In this document: positions 33,367 through 42,462 of the stretch, one piece after another
How the letters are laid out: every line of letters starts with the position of its first letter
How positions within the stretch are numbered: position 1 is the stretch's first letter
DNA from: Nocardiopsis sp. FR4
GTDB lineage: Bacteria > Actinomycetota > Actinomycetes > Streptosporangiales > Streptosporangiaceae
Assembly (NCBI RefSeq): GCF_009830945.1
Contig: NZ_VWVV01000026.1
Coordinates: forward strand, 1 to 64,000
Direction of reading: 5' to 3'
Length of the DNA: 64,000 nt
Program-made: the position numbers and the translations under genes
Notes under the pieces: model-generated
What the model was told of the DNA's origin: nothing
The model's input: the letters and a program-made list of their open reading frames with translations, nothing else
The model's database searches: none

Positions 33367-34489
33367 CGGGGGCCTCCTCGCCGTTCGGGGTGTTCTCCTG
33401 CGGGCGCGCGCCCGCCGCGGGTGCGCCCGTGTTCGCGCCGCTCCCGGTACCGCCGGCGGCTCCGGCCGGAACCGGTTCCCCCACCAGGAGGCAGCGCACG
33501 CGGCGGCCGGGTCCGGGCGCGGTGACCGGGGGGACGGTGGTGTCGCACAGCCCCTCCACGGCCTCGGGGCAGCGGGTGCGGAACACGCAACCCGTGGGCT
33601 GGTTCCCGGGGTCGGGGATGGTGCCCCGGATGGTGGGCAGGCGGCGCGAGCGGGAGGCGCCCATCCTGGGCACGGCCTCCAGCAGGGCCCGGGTGTAGGG
33701 GTGGCGGGGGTCGTGGAAGACGTCGTCCACCGGGCCCTGCTCGACCACCGTGCCCAGGTACATGACCGCGACCTCGTCGGCGATCTCGGCGACCACGCCC
33801 ATGTCGTGGGTGATGAAGAGCAGGCCCATGCCGGTGTCGTGGCGCAGGTCGGCGAACAGGTCCAGGATCTGCGCCTGCGTGGTGACGTCCAGGGCGGTGG
33901 TGGGCTCGTCGGCGACGAGCACGCGGGGGCCGCACGCCAGGGCCATCGCGATCATCACCCGCTGGCGCATCCCGCCGGAGATCTGGAAGGGGTAGGAGTC
34001 CACGACGCGCTCCGCGCCGGGGACGCGCACGCGTTCGAGGAGTTCGACGGAGCGCTTCCTGGCCTCTCGGCGCGACACCCCGTGGTGCACGCGCAGGGAC
34101 TCGCCGATCTGGTCGCCGACGGTGTGCACCAGGGACAGCGAGGACATGGGCTCCTGGAAGACCATGGCCACGTCGCGGCCGCGCACCGCGCGGATCTCCC
34201 TGCCGGTGGGGCGCAGCGCGGCCAGGTCCAGGGGCTCGCCCGGGCCCTCCGCCGGGTACAGCAGGATCCGGCCGCCCACCACCTCGCCGGGTGGATCCAC
34301 CAGCCGCAGCACCGAGCGGGCCATGGCGCTCTTGCCGCAGCCGCTCTCGCCGACCACGCACAGCGTGCCGCCCCTGCGGACGGTCAGGTCCACCCCGTCC
34401 ACGGCCTTCACCACGGCGTCGTCGGTGGTGTAGTACGTGCGCAGGTCCCGGATGTCCAGGACCACGTCGTCTCGGGTGTGGGTCACCAC
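33356..34489 (-). CDS. Opp/Dpp-type ABC transporter ATP-binding protein (OppD-like)
   Basis: 377 residues from GTG 34489; GGAGG lies 8 bases before it. An in-frame GTG at 34498 would start directly on that ribosome binding site. Walker [39 protein letters not shown] and the FITHDMG switch are all present, and [16 protein letters not shown] marks the C-terminal cysteine motif. The C-terminus carries a 40-residue Gly/Ala/Pro tail not found in most homologues. Confidence 0.94.
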   Translation of the reverse strand: MVTHTRDDVVLDIRDLRTYYTTDDAVVKAVDGVDLTVRRGGTLCVVGESGCGKSAMARSVLRLVDPPGEVVGGRILLYPAEGPGEPLDLAALRPTGREIRAVRGRDVAMVFQEPMSSLSLVHTVGDQIGESLRVHHGVSRREARKRSVELLERVRVPGAERVVDSYPFQISGGMRQRVMIAMALACGPRVLVADEPTTALDVTTQAQILDLFADLRHDTGMGLLFITHDMGVVAEIADEVAVMYLGTVVEQGPVDDVFHDPRHPYTRALLEAVPRMGASRSRRLPTIRGTIPDPGNQPTGCVFRTRCPEAVEGLCDTTVPPVTAPGPGRRVRCLLVGEPVPAGAAGGTGSGANTGAPAAGARPQENTPNGEEAPDAD

Positions 34490-34502
34490 GGTGGCCACCT
34501 CC

Positions 34503-35678
34503 CTACCGGTAGGGGTCGGCGGCGTCGCGGACGCCGTCGCCGACGAAGTTGAGCACCAGCACCGCCACCGTCACCGCTGCCCCGGGCAGCAGGAGCCAGG
34601 GGGCGCCGGCGATCGAGTGGATGTTCTGCGCCTCCTGCAGGAGCACGCCCCAGCTCACGACCGGGGCCTGCAGGCCCAGTCCGAGGAAGGACAGCGAGGT
34701 CTCGGCCAGGATCACGAACGGCACGGCCAGGGTGAGGGAGGCGATGATGTGGCTGGTGAAGGAGGGCAGCATGTGACGGCCGATGATCCTGCCGGTGCCG
34801 CAGCCGTCCAACCGGGCGGCCGTCACGAAGTCCTCCTGCCGCAGGGACAGGAACCGCCCGCGCACCACGCGCGCCAGGTCGGTCCAGCCGATGAGGGAGA
34901 GGATCACGGTGATGGCCAGGTAGGTCTGCACCGGTCCCCAGTCGCGGGGCACGGCGGCGGACAGGCCCATCCACAGCGGGATCGTGGGGACGGACATCAG
35001 GAACTCGATGACGCGCTGGATGGCGGTGTCCACGCGTCCGCCGAGGTAGCCGGACAGGCCGCCGAGGACCAGCCCCAGCACGAAGGACAGCGCCACCCCG
35101 GCCAGCCCGATGGACATCGACACCCGGGTGCCGTAGATGAGCCGGGAGGCCATGTCGCGGCCGTTGCGGTCGGCGCCCAGCAGGTACACGCGCTGCTGCG
35201 GGTCGGCGGCACCGATCAGGTGGCGGTCGGAGGGGAACAGACCCCACATCTCGTAGGGTTCGCCGCGCACGAACAGGCCGACGGGGATCTTCACGGACTC
35301 GTCGACGGTGAAGGTGTTGGCGAGCGTATCCGGGTCGCGCTCCACCTGGTAGCCGTACACGTACATGCCCAGGTCGAAGCCGTCCTCGGTGTCCACGAAG
35401 TGCAGCCGCTGCGGCGGGGCGTAGGTGTGCTCGGCGCTGTAGGCGCTCGGTGTGCTGGGTGCGAGGAACTCGGAGAACACCGAGACCAGCAGCAGCGCGC
35501 ACAGCACCAGCACACCGACGACGGCCAGCTTGTTGCGGCGGAAGCGCCGCCAGACGAGCGTTCGCTGGGGGAGGTCCGGGGCGGTTCGCGCCCTCCCGGG
35601 GGCGACCGTGCCGGTCGCCGCGGGGTCGGCCGCGGGCTCGCGGCCGGTGGGGGCGGGGCGGTCGGGCAGTGCTCCCAC
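34503..35678 (-). CDS. Opp/Dpp-type ABC transporter permease (OppC-like) with enlarged external loop
   Basis: 391 residues from GTG 35678. After a Pro/Ala-rich N-terminus the first membrane helix is at about 54-75 and the five others lie between 200 and 385; the EAA motif is DFVTAARLDGCGTGRIIGRHMLP. Between helix 1 and 2 lies an extended region (about 76-195) with NTFTVDESVKIPVGLFVRG and LLGADRNGRDMASRL; the last segment is the usual OppC motif but the preceding 80 residues are extra. Such loops occur in transporters of this branch that carry oligosaccharides. It starts 3 bases after oppB. Confidence 0.92.
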   Translation of the reverse strand: MGALPDRPAPTGREPAADPAATGTVAPGRARTAPDLPQRTLVWRRFRRNKLAVVGVLVLCALLLVSVFSEFLAPSTPSAYSAEHTYAPPQRLHFVDTEDGFDLGMYVYGYQVERDPDTLANTFTVDESVKIPVGLFVRGEPYEMWGLFPSDRHLIGAADPQQRVYLLGADRNGRDMASRLIYGTRVSMSIGLAGVALSFVLGLVLGGLSGYLGGRVDTAIQRVIEFLMSVPTIPLWMGLSAAVPRDWGPVQTYLAITVILSLIGWTDLARVVRGRFLSLRQEDFVTAARLDGCGTGRIIGRHMLPSFTSHIIASLTLAVPFVILAETSLSFLGLGLQAPVVSWGVLLQEAQNIHSIAGAPWLLLPGAAVTVAVLVLNFVGDGVRDAADPYR

Positions 35679-35681
35679 GGG

Positions 35682-36683
35682 TCACACCCTCTCGACGTGG
35701 GGGTGGCGGATGCGGGGGTCCCACCAGGCCAGCAGCAGGTCGGACAGCAGCGTTCCGATGACGGTCAGCGCGCCGAGGACGAGGATGACGCTCCCGGCCA
35801 GGTACATGTCCTGGTTGCGCAGGGCCTCGACCAGGAGCGGGCCGGTGGTCTCCAGGCTGAGCACGATGGAGACCAGGACCTCGCCGCCCACCAGGGTGGG
35901 CAGGATCCAGCCGATGGTGCTGATGAAGGGGCTGAGCGACATCCGCACGGGGTACTTGAGGATGACCCGCCACTCGGGAAGTCCCTTGGCGCGGGCGGTG
36001 GTGACGTAGGGCTTGCGCAGCTCGTCCAGGAGGTTGGCCCGCAGGACCCGGATGAGCGCCGCCGTACCCGCGGTGCCGATGATCAGGACCGGGATCCACA
36101 GGTTGGACACCACGTCCAGCACCTTGCCCAGGTTCCAGGCGGCGTCGGCGTACTCGCGCGAGACGATGCCGCCCACGCTCTGGCCGAAGTAGCGGTAGGA
36201 CACCCAGGCGAAGATCAGCGCGAGCATGAAGTTCGGGGTGGCCAGGCCGACGAAGCCGACGACGGTCACGGCGTAGTCGCCCAGCGAGTACTGGCGCACC
36301 GCCGAGTACACCCCGAGGGGGAAGGCGATCAGCCAGCTCAGCAGGAGGGTGGACAGGGCCAGGACCAGGGTGAGGCCGATCCGGTCCCACATGAGGTCGG
36401 ACACCTCGCGGTGGTACTGGAAGGACTGGCCGAAGTCGCCGTGCAGGACGATCCCCGAGATCCAGCGCCAGTACTGGACCAGCACGGGGTCGTTGAGCCC
36501 GTACCTCTCCTCCAGGGCGCGGATCTGGGCGCTGTCCACCCCCTGGCCCTGCGCGGACAGCTGGGCGATGTAGGCGGTCAGGAAGTTGCCCGGGGGCAGC
36601 TGGATGACCAGGAACGCCACGACCGAGATGGCGAACAGGGTCGGGACCATGTACAGCAGGCGGCGGATCACGTAGCGGCGCAC
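35682..36683 (-). CDS. Opp/Dpp-type ABC transporter permease (OppB-like)
   Basis: 333 residues from GTG 36683, with GAGGGGG 5 bases upstream. It begins VRRYVIRRLLYMVPTLFAIS, the normal OppB start, and has six membrane helices. The EAA loop is PYVTTARAKGLPEWRVILKY. It forms the channel with OppC. The open frame that extends to 37442 runs into the Gfo/Idh gene and is not used. Confidence 0.94.
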   Translation of the reverse strand: MRRYVIRRLLYMVPTLFAISVVAFLVIQLPPGNFLTAYIAQLSAQGQGVDSAQIRALEERYGLNDPVLVQYWRWISGIVLHGDFGQSFQYHREVSDLMWDRIGLTLVLALSTLLLSWLIAFPLGVYSAVRQYSLGDYAVTVVGFVGLATPNFMLALIFAWVSYRYFGQSVGGIVSREYADAAWNLGKVLDVVSNLWIPVLIIGTAGTAALIRVLRANLLDELRKPYVTTARAKGLPEWRVILKYPVRMSLSPFISTIGWILPTLVGGEVLVSIVLSLETTGPLLVEALRNQDMYLAGSVILVLGALTVIGTLLSDLLLAWWDPRIRHPHVERV

Positions 36684-36786
36684 GGTGTCCCCCTCCCCGG
36701 GGCCGCCGTGCGAAGGCCCCGCGCCCGGTCCGCGCGCTCCCGGCCCGTCGTCCGCTTCGCTGTCCGGCCCGGCCGCGTCCGGGGCG

Positions 36787-37902
36787 TCACCACCGGACGC
36801 CCCCGCCGTCCATGCGGGTGTGGAAGGGCGACTCCGGCCCCAGGTCGGCGGGGGTGACGGGCCGCCCCTCGAAGGCGGAGGCGTAGACCCCCGCGACCAG
36901 GCGCAGGGTCCGCAGCGCCTCGGCGGAGGTGACCGGCGGGGCGGTGCCCCCGCGCAGCGCGTCCAGCACCCGGGAGATCTGCGCGTGGTGGCCGCTGTCG
37001 GCCCCGTGCTCCCCGGCCTCCCACGCGGCGGTGAGCTCCTCCTCGCACCCCGGGGCCGGGGTGATCCGCCAGTCGGAGTCGCCGTAGCCGTAGAGGTGGA
37101 CGAGTTCGACGGTGGCCCGCTCGTAGTCGATCCGGATCCGGCTCTCCTCCTGGGGGGAGACCAGGCTGTTGACCACGCTGGCCACCGCCCCGTTGGCGAA
37201 GGCCACGTGGGCCAGGGACACGTCCTCGGTCTCGACGTCGCGGGCCTGGCGCCGGGCCACCGCCGACACCTCCGTCCACTCGCCGAGCAGGAAGAGCAGC
37301 AGGTCCATCTGGTGGATGCCGTGCCCCATGGTCGGGCCGCCGCCCTCGGTCTCCCACCTGCCGCGCCAGGGCACGTCGAAGTACTCCTGGGGCCGGAACC
37401 AGGTGGTGTGGCAGGCGGCCACCAGGGGACGTCCCAGCACACCGGCGTCGGCCAGGGCCCGCACCCGGCGGGCGCCCGAGCCGAAGCGGTGCTGGAACAC
37501 CGTGGCCAGCCACGGCCCGCGCGCGCCGCCCTCGGCCGCCGCCATCTTCTCCGCCTCGGCCAGGCTCAGCGCCGGCGGCTTCTCCACCAGCACCGACGCA
37601 CCCGCTCCCAGGCAGGCCTCCACCTGGGAGCGGTGCAGGCCGGGCGGTGTGCACACGTGCACCAGTTCGGGGCGTTCGCGCTCCAGCATCACGGCCAGGT
37701 CGCCGTATCCGGCCGGGATGGCGAAGCGGGAGCGGAACGCGGCCAGGGTGTCGGGCTCGACGTCCACGGCGGCGACGATCTCGGCGCGCTCCTCCAGGGA
37801 GCGCAGGGCCGAGGCGTGGAAGCGGGCGATGTTGCCGGTGCCCACGAGCGCGACGCGGATCCGGTCCGCCGGGGCGGCGGCCTCCGGTGAGGGGGTGTTC
37901 AT
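36787..37902 (-). CDS. Gfo/Idh/MocA-family oxidoreductase
   Basis: 371 residues from ATG 37902, with GAGGAGA 9 bases upstream. The Rossmann motif is IRVALVGTGNIARFHASAL and the catalytic lysine lies in VLVEKPPAL. The C-terminal domain has GGGPTMGHGIHQMDLLLFLLG, typical of the family (His of the active site). Members oxidise or reduce sugars and sugar acids with NAD(P). It follows the GH3 gene by about 80 bases and acts presumably on the released sugar. Confidence 0.93.
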   Translation of the reverse strand: MNTPSPEAAAPADRIRVALVGTGNIARFHASALRSLEERAEIVAAVDVEPDTLAAFRSRFAIPAGYGDLAVMLERERPELVHVCTPPGLHRSQVEACLGAGASVLVEKPPALSLAEAEKMAAAEGGARGPWLATVFQHRFGSGARRVRALADAGVLGRPLVAACHTTWFRPQEYFDVPWRGRWETEGGGPTMGHGIHQMDLLLFLLGEWTEVSAVARRQARDVETEDVSLAHVAFANGAVASVVNSLVSPQEESRIRIDYERATVELVHLYGYGDSDWRITPAPGCEEELTAAWEAGEHGADSGHHAQISRVLDALRGGTAPPVTSAEALRTLRLVAGVYASAFEGRPVTPADLGPESPFHTRMDGGGVRW

Positions 37903-37978
37903 GAAGGTGCTCTCCTCTGACGGGGGGTGCGGGGGGCGGTGTGCGAGGGAGGAGCGCCCGGGCCGGACGGCCCGGGGG

Positions 37979-40381
37979 TCAGCCGTGGGCGGCCACCTCC
38001 CCCTGGTCGACGGGGTCGAGCTGGACGACGCAGTCCATGCGGCGGGTGTGGTCCACGGTGCGCTCGGGTCCGTCGAGCCGGACCGCGACGGTGTGCCGCA
38101 CGTCCAGGCTGGAGGCGGACAGCAGCAGGTCCAGGTGGCCGGGGTCGACCACGCGCCGCCCGTCGGGGCCGGTGTAGGAGGACAGGTCGGCGTGGACGGT
38201 GAAGTCGACCGCCCGCGCCTCGCCGGGCTCCAGGTGCACCCGGGTGTAGCCGACGAGCCGCCTGCGCGGCCGCGCCACCCGGGCCACCGGGTCGTGCATG
38301 TAGAGCTGGACGACCTCGGTCCCGGCGACGGGGCCGGTGTTGCGGATGGTGCAGCCCACGGTGACCTCCCCGTCGGTGCCCAGCGCGGTGATCTCGCCGG
38401 GGAGCGCGGGGCTCCCGTCCACCCGCGGGTCCTCCCAGGCGAAGCGGGTGTAGGACAGGCCGTGCCCGAAGGGATGGCGGGGGGTGGGGTCCACCGAGCT
38501 GACCTCGCTGCGGTGCGCGAGGTCGGGGCCGAGGTAGGTGGTGGGCTGCCCGCCCGGACCGTTCGGCACGGACACCGGCAGGCGCCCGCTGGGGTTGACC
38601 CGGCCCGAGAGCACACCGGCCACGGCGGGCATGCCCTCCTCCCCGGGCAGGAAGGCCTGCACGAGGGCGGCGAGCCGGTCGGCGACCGGCCCGAGCGCGT
38701 AGGGGCGTCCGGACACCAGCACCGCGACCACGGGGGTCCCGGTCGCGACGAGGGCCTCCAGGAACTCCTGCTGGACCCCGGGCAGGCGCAGGTCCTCGGC
38801 GTCACAGCCCTCGCCGGAGGTCCCGCGGCCGAAGAGGTCGGAGCGGTCGCCGACCACGGCCACGCACACCCGGGCACGGGCGGCCGCGCTCACGGCCGCC
38901 TCGAAGCCGTCGGTGGAGTCGCCGTCCACTGAGCAGCCCTCGGCGTGCTCGATCCGCGTACCGGGCAGTTCGGCGCGCAGGGCCTCCAGCAGGGTGGGGA
39001 TCTCCACGCCGACGGGGGTGTCGGGGTGGCGCCTGCCCACGTGTGCGGGGAAGGAGTAGCAGCCGAGCACGGCGTCCCCGGTGTCGGCGAGCGGCCCGAC
39101 CAGGGCCAGGTCCCCGCCGTCGGCCAGGGGCAGGGCCTCCCGGGGGTTGGACAGCAGCACCACGGAGCGCTCGGCGAGTTCGCGGGCCAGGGCGCGGTGC
39201 TCGGCCGGGTCCAGGTCCACCGGCGCGTCGGGGTCCTCGGGGCCGGGGTCCCATCCGGCGTCGAGCAGGCCGAGCTCGCACTTTTGCAGCAGGACCCGCC
39301 GGGCGGCCAGGTCGACCGCCTCCTCGGGCACCTCGCCGGAGCGGACCAGGGCGGTGAGCCGGTCGCCGTAGCAGTGCACGGTGGGCAGCTCCACGTCCAC
39401 GCCCGCGGTCAGGGCCAGGGCCCCGGCCCGGTCGGCGGAGTCGGCGACCCGGTGCAGGGTCTGCAGGAAGGTGACGCCGAAGTAGTCCGAGACCACCGTG
39501 CCCTCGAACCCCCACGTGTCGCGCAGCAGGCCGGTGAGCAGACCGGGGTCGGCGGCGGCGGGCAGCCCGTCGTTGTCGTTGTATGCCTGCATGACCGAGC
39601 CCGCGCGGCCGTCGCGCACCGCCATCTCGAAGGGCGGGAGCAGCACGTCGGCGATCTCGCGCGGTCCCGCCGAGACGGGGGCCAGGTTGCGTCCGGCCCG
39701 GGAGGCCGAGTACCCCACGAAGTGCTTGAGGGTGGCCACGATCCCGGTGGACTGCAGGCCGCGCACGTAGGCGGTGGCGACCGTCGCGACCAGGTGGGGG
39801 TCCTCGCCGATGGTCTCCTCGGTACGGCCCCAGCGGGCGTCACGGCTCACGTCCAGGACGGGGGCCAGCCCCTGGTGCACGCCGACCCGGCGCATGCTCG
39901 TTCCGATCTGCGCTGCCATGCGCTCGACCAGGTCGGGGTCGAAGCTGGCGCCCCAGGCCAGGGGCACCGGGTAGATGGTCGCGGACCAGGCGGCGAACCC
40001 GGCCAGGCACTCCTCGTGCGCCACGGCCGGGATGCCGAAGCGGTTGGCGCGCATGATCTCCCGCTGGCTGCGGGCCAGCGACGCGCGTCCGGCGGCGGGG
40101 TCCACCGGCACGGTTCCGAAGGGGCGCGTGAGCTGGCCGAGGCCGTGCTCGATGACCTTCTCCCAGGCCGGCGGTTCCTGGGTGAGGTCGTGCTGGTGCG
40201 GTGCGACCGCCTCGCCGGAGGCGTCCGCGCTCACCCACACACCGTGCAGCTGGGCGACCTTCTCCTCCAGGGTCATCGACCCCAGCAGTCTCTCGACGCG
40301 CGTCGCCGCGGGCAGGGACGGATCCCGCCAGCCGTCGGCGGGTGCCTCCTGAGCGGCGACGTGGTCCGAGGGTCCGGTCAT
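37979..40381 (-). CDS. Glycoside hydrolase family 3 (beta-xylosidase/beta-glucosidase type)
   Basis: 800 residues from ATG 40381. N-terminal TIM-barrel with TLKHFVGY (K219-H220) and the nucleophile D299 in TVVSDYFGV; the second domain includes VVLLSNPREALPL and the C-terminal fibronectin-III-like domain spans about 690-790. No signal peptide, so it acts in the cytoplasm on oligosaccharides brought in by the transporter. Length and architecture fit xylan 1,4-beta-xylosidases and beta-glucosidases of actinomycetes; the sugar cannot be decided. First gene of the catabolic operon. Confidence 0.94.
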   Translation of the reverse strand: MTGPSDHVAAQEAPADGWRDPSLPAATRVERLLGSMTLEEKVAQLHGVWVSADASGEAVAPHQHDLTQEPPAWEKVIEHGLGQLTRPFGTVPVDPAAGRASLARSQREIMRANRFGIPAVAHEECLAGFAAWSATIYPVPLAWGASFDPDLVERMAAQIGTSMRRVGVHQGLAPVLDVSRDARWGRTEETIGEDPHLVATVATAYVRGLQSTGIVATLKHFVGYSASRAGRNLAPVSAGPREIADVLLPPFEMAVRDGRAGSVMQAYNDNDGLPAAADPGLLTGLLRDTWGFEGTVVSDYFGVTFLQTLHRVADSADRAGALALTAGVDVELPTVHCYGDRLTALVRSGEVPEEAVDLAARRVLLQKCELGLLDAGWDPGPEDPDAPVDLDPAEHRALARELAERSVVLLSNPREALPLADGGDLALVGPLADTGDAVLGCYSFPAHVGRRHPDTPVGVEIPTLLEALRAELPGTRIEHAEGCSVDGDSTDGFEAAVSAAARARVCVAVVGDRSDLFGRGTSGEGCDAEDLRLPGVQQEFLEALVATGTPVVAVLVSGRPYALGPVADRLAALVQAFLPGEEGMPAVAGVLSGRVNPSGRLPVSVPNGPGGQPTTYLGPDLAHRSEVSSVDPTPRHPFGHGLSYTRFAWEDPRVDGSPALPGEITALGTDGEVTVGCTIRNTGPVAGTEVVQLYMHDPVARVARPRRRLVGYTRVHLEPGEARAVDFTVHADLSSYTGPDGRRVVDPGHLDLLLSASSLDVRHTVAVRLDGPERTVDHTRRMDCVVQLDPVDQGEVAAHG

Positions 40382-40459
40382 GGGTGGGGTGCCTTTCTGT
40401 GCGTGGTGGGGATGCGCGGGGGGAGGGCGGCGCACGGGGGGTCGCGCGTACTCGACATT

Positions 40460-40490
40460 CGAAACTTTCGGTTTTTATATCGAAACTTAC
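40460..40490. promoter_or_regulatory. CGAAACTTTCG palindrome and half copy upstream of the GH3 operon
   Basis: CGAAACTTTCG at 40460-40470 is a perfect palindrome around C, and CGAAACTT follows at 40481-40488. Elements of the form CGAAANTTTCG stand upstream of xylanolytic genes in Streptomyces and relatives and are bound by a substrate-responsive repressor. Located 79 bases before the GH3 start, it likely controls the nine-gene operon. Confidence 0.7.
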
Positions 40491-40641
40491 TGATCGAGAA
40501 TGTACGTATTCTCCGTGTCCTGGTCAACCCCCCGGGGAGATATGTGTCACAAGCTGGCGGCAGCCTGCGCCGTTGTGGAATTCTCGCTGGTGGGAAAGAA
40601 AAAGGTTTCACGGGACGTTTCAGTGGGAAGCGCTTACCATC

Positions 40642-40652
40642 CGAAACTTTCG
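40642..40652. promoter_or_regulatory. Second CGAAACTTTCG palindrome
   Basis: Exact copy of the 11-bp palindrome, 182 bases from the first and 88 bases before the divergent TenA-like gene. Two copies may loop or may place the TenA gene under the same regulator. No repressor gene stands next to it in this window. Confidence 0.65.
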
Positions 40653-40739
40653 GTTCCACTGCTGGTCACGGGACGGCGGCGTGCTCCAGAGCCCGGGCGG
40701 ACACTTGGGTCCCGGGGCCACAGGTGCGACACTTCGGGC

Positions 40740-41363
40740 GTGAGACTTCCCGAACGACTCCACGAGCTCGGGCGGCCCCTGGTCGCCGAACAGCTGGCGC
40801 ACCCCACGGTCGCCGGCATCTCCCGCGGCGACCTCGACGAACGGGCCTTCCGCTACTGGCTGGAGCAGGACCACCTCTACCTGCTCGACTACGCGCGCGC
40901 CTTCTCCCGCCTGGCCTGGCAGGCACCCGACCACCACCTCGCCGACCTGGTGGGCATCGCGCACAGCACGCTCAACGAGGAACTCGAACTGCACCGCTCC
41001 CTGGCCGGGGAGTTCGGCGCCGACCTGGGCACCCGGGAGAAGGGGCCCGCGTGCGCCTCCTACACCGCGTGGCTGCTCGACGCCGCCGCCGACTACCGGG
41101 ACGGCCTCGCCGCCGTCTACCCCTGCATGTGGGGCTACAACCAGCTCGGGCTGGCCCTGGCGGAGAACCGCCCCGAGGAGCCGCGCTACCGCCGCTGGGT
41201 CGACACCTACGCCGACCCCGAGTTCACCGCCCTCACCGAGCACTACGGGCGGATGCTGGAGGAGGCCGCCCCCGACCCCGGGCGCGCCGAGCGGTTCTTC
41301 CTGGAGGGCATGCGCCACGAGGTGGCCTTCTGGGACACCCCGTACACCGCGCCCGCCTCCTGA
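40740..41363 (+). CDS. TenA/THI-4-family protein (thiaminase-II-like)
   Basis: 207 residues from GTG 40740. All-helical TenA fold; the residues used in thiaminase II are conserved: aspartate in EQDHLYLLDYARAFS, cysteine in YPCMWGYNQLG and glutamate in FFLEGMRHEVAFWD. It would hydrolyse aminopyrimidines in thiamine salvage. No other thiamine gene is near. The frame is open to 40500 but includes the operator palindromes. A terminator follows at 41381. Confidence 0.9.
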   Translation: MRLPERLHELGRPLVAEQLAHPTVAGISRGDLDERAFRYWLEQDHLYLLDYARAFSRLAWQAPDHHLADLVGIAHSTLNEELELHRSLAGEFGADLGTREKGPACASYTAWLLDAAADYRDGLAAVYPCMWGYNQLGLALAENRPEEPRYRRWVDTYADPEFTALTEHYGRMLEEAAPDPGRAERFFLEGMRHEVAFWDTPYTAPAS

Positions 41364-41380
41364 ACCCTCCCCGCGCGCAC

Positions 41381-41420
41381 GGCGGAGGGCGGGGGCCGGA
41401 CCCGGCCCCCGCCCTCCGCC
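41381..41420. terminator. Bidirectional terminator
   Basis: Perfect 18-bp stem (41381-41398 with 41403-41420) and a 4-base loop between the TenA-like gene and the convergent lipoprotein gene. Confidence 0.85.
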
Positions 41421-41432
41421 GGGGCGCACCGC

Positions 41433-41963
41433 TCAGGGGTTGAGCACCGTCTCCACGGTCTCGAAGCGGTCGATCTCGCATCCGTTGCGCTTGTTGAACT
41501 CGGTGTCGACCTCGGTTCCGCCCACGTGCCCGGTGACGTGGACGACCTCGGGGCCGCCGATCTGCATGGTGCACACCATGTCGGAGGTGTCGAGGACGAA
41601 CGGCTCCGCGCCGACCTCCTCGATCTCGGCGCACGCCGCCTCCGGGGCGGGGTGGCTACCGCCCTCGGGGCCGCAGGTGAGGGTCCATACGCCCTCCTCG
41701 TAGCCTTCCTCGGGGGACAGGGCCTCGTCGTCGCTCAGTGAGCGCTCGATGGTCAGCTCCACGTCGGCGCCGTCGGCGGACTCCTCCTCGGAGCCCTCCC
41801 CGGTCGTTCCGGGGGGCGGAGCGGTCTGGTCGGACTGTTCGGACTCGGGGGCGGGCGCGTTCACCTCGGCGGGCTCGTTGCCGCAGGCCGTGATAAGCAG
41901 GCCAAGGGCTGCGAGAGCGGCGAGGCGGGACGGCAGGGCCGCCGCGAGGGTGTACTCAGCCAT
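41433..41963 (-). CDS. Lipoprotein with subtilisin-inhibitor-like (SSI) domain
   Basis: 176 residues. A signal sequence ends in LLITAC (lipidated cysteine about 27), then an acidic Glu/Ser linker, then an SSI-like domain from about 70: WTLTCGPEGGSHPAPEAAC matches the LTC-P-GTHP-AC pattern of Streptomyces subtilisin inhibitor, MVC-TMQIGGP corresponds to the reactive loop, and VTGHVGGTEVDTEFNKRNGCE to the end. Four cysteines can form the two disulfides. Typical SSI proteins are secreted and free; a membrane-anchored one is unusual. Identity as inhibitor is inferred from the pattern. Confidence 0.82.
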   Translation of the reverse strand: MAEYTLAAALPSRLAALAALGLLITACGNEPAEVNAPAPESEQSDQTAPPPGTTGEGSEEESADGADVELTIERSLSDDEALSPEEGYEEGVWTLTCGPEGGSHPAPEAACAEIEEVGAEPFVLDTSDMVCTMQIGGPEVVHVTGHVGGTEVDTEFNKRNGCEIDRFETVETVLNP

Positions 41964-42041
41964 ACGGTTTGGACGCGGAGGGTCTCCGCCCGGTTCCCCG
42001 GTTCCTCACATTCTTCGAAGCACGCAGACACAGGGGGTCAC

Positions 42042-42374
42042 ATGTTCGGCAACGGTGTTCCGGAGGCCAACGTCACCGAGGTGCCCGAGGGCGCCTACCT
42101 GCTCGACGTCCGCGAGGACGACGAGTGGAACGCGGGCCACGCGCCCGACGCCACGCACATCCCGCTCGGCGAGCTGGGCCAGCGCGCCGCCGAGGTGCCC
42201 CAGGACCAGCGGGTCTACGTCGTCTGCCGCGTGGGCGGGCGCTCCGCCCAGGCCGTCGCGGCGCTGAACCAGGCGGGCTGGGACGCGGTGAACGTCGCCG
42301 GCGGGATGCGGGCCTGGGAGCACGCGGGCCGCACGATGGCGGCGGAGTCCGGAGCCGAGCCCCGGGTGATCTGA
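42042..42374 (+). CDS. Rhodanese-domain protein
   Basis: 110 residues from ATG 42042, with AGGGGG upstream. Single rhodanese domain: YLLDVREDDEWNAGHAPDATHIPLGEL, active-site loop VCRVGGRS with the catalytic cysteine and the end VAGGMRAWEHAG. It transfers sulfane sulfur in the cytoplasm. It stands alone in its unit, upstream of the sensor kinase. Confidence 0.93.
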   Translation: MFGNGVPEANVTEVPEGAYLLDVREDDEWNAGHAPDATHIPLGELGQRAAEVPQDQRVYVVCRVGGRSAQAVAALNQAGWDAVNVAGGMRAWEHAGRTMAAESGAEPRVI

Positions 42375-42462
42375 GGGGTCCGCGGGTCTCCTCCGGCCGC
42401 CGATTCGGCGCCGATTGCGCAAAGACCTGCCTTCGGGGGCGCGCGGGTGGCACTATGACGTC

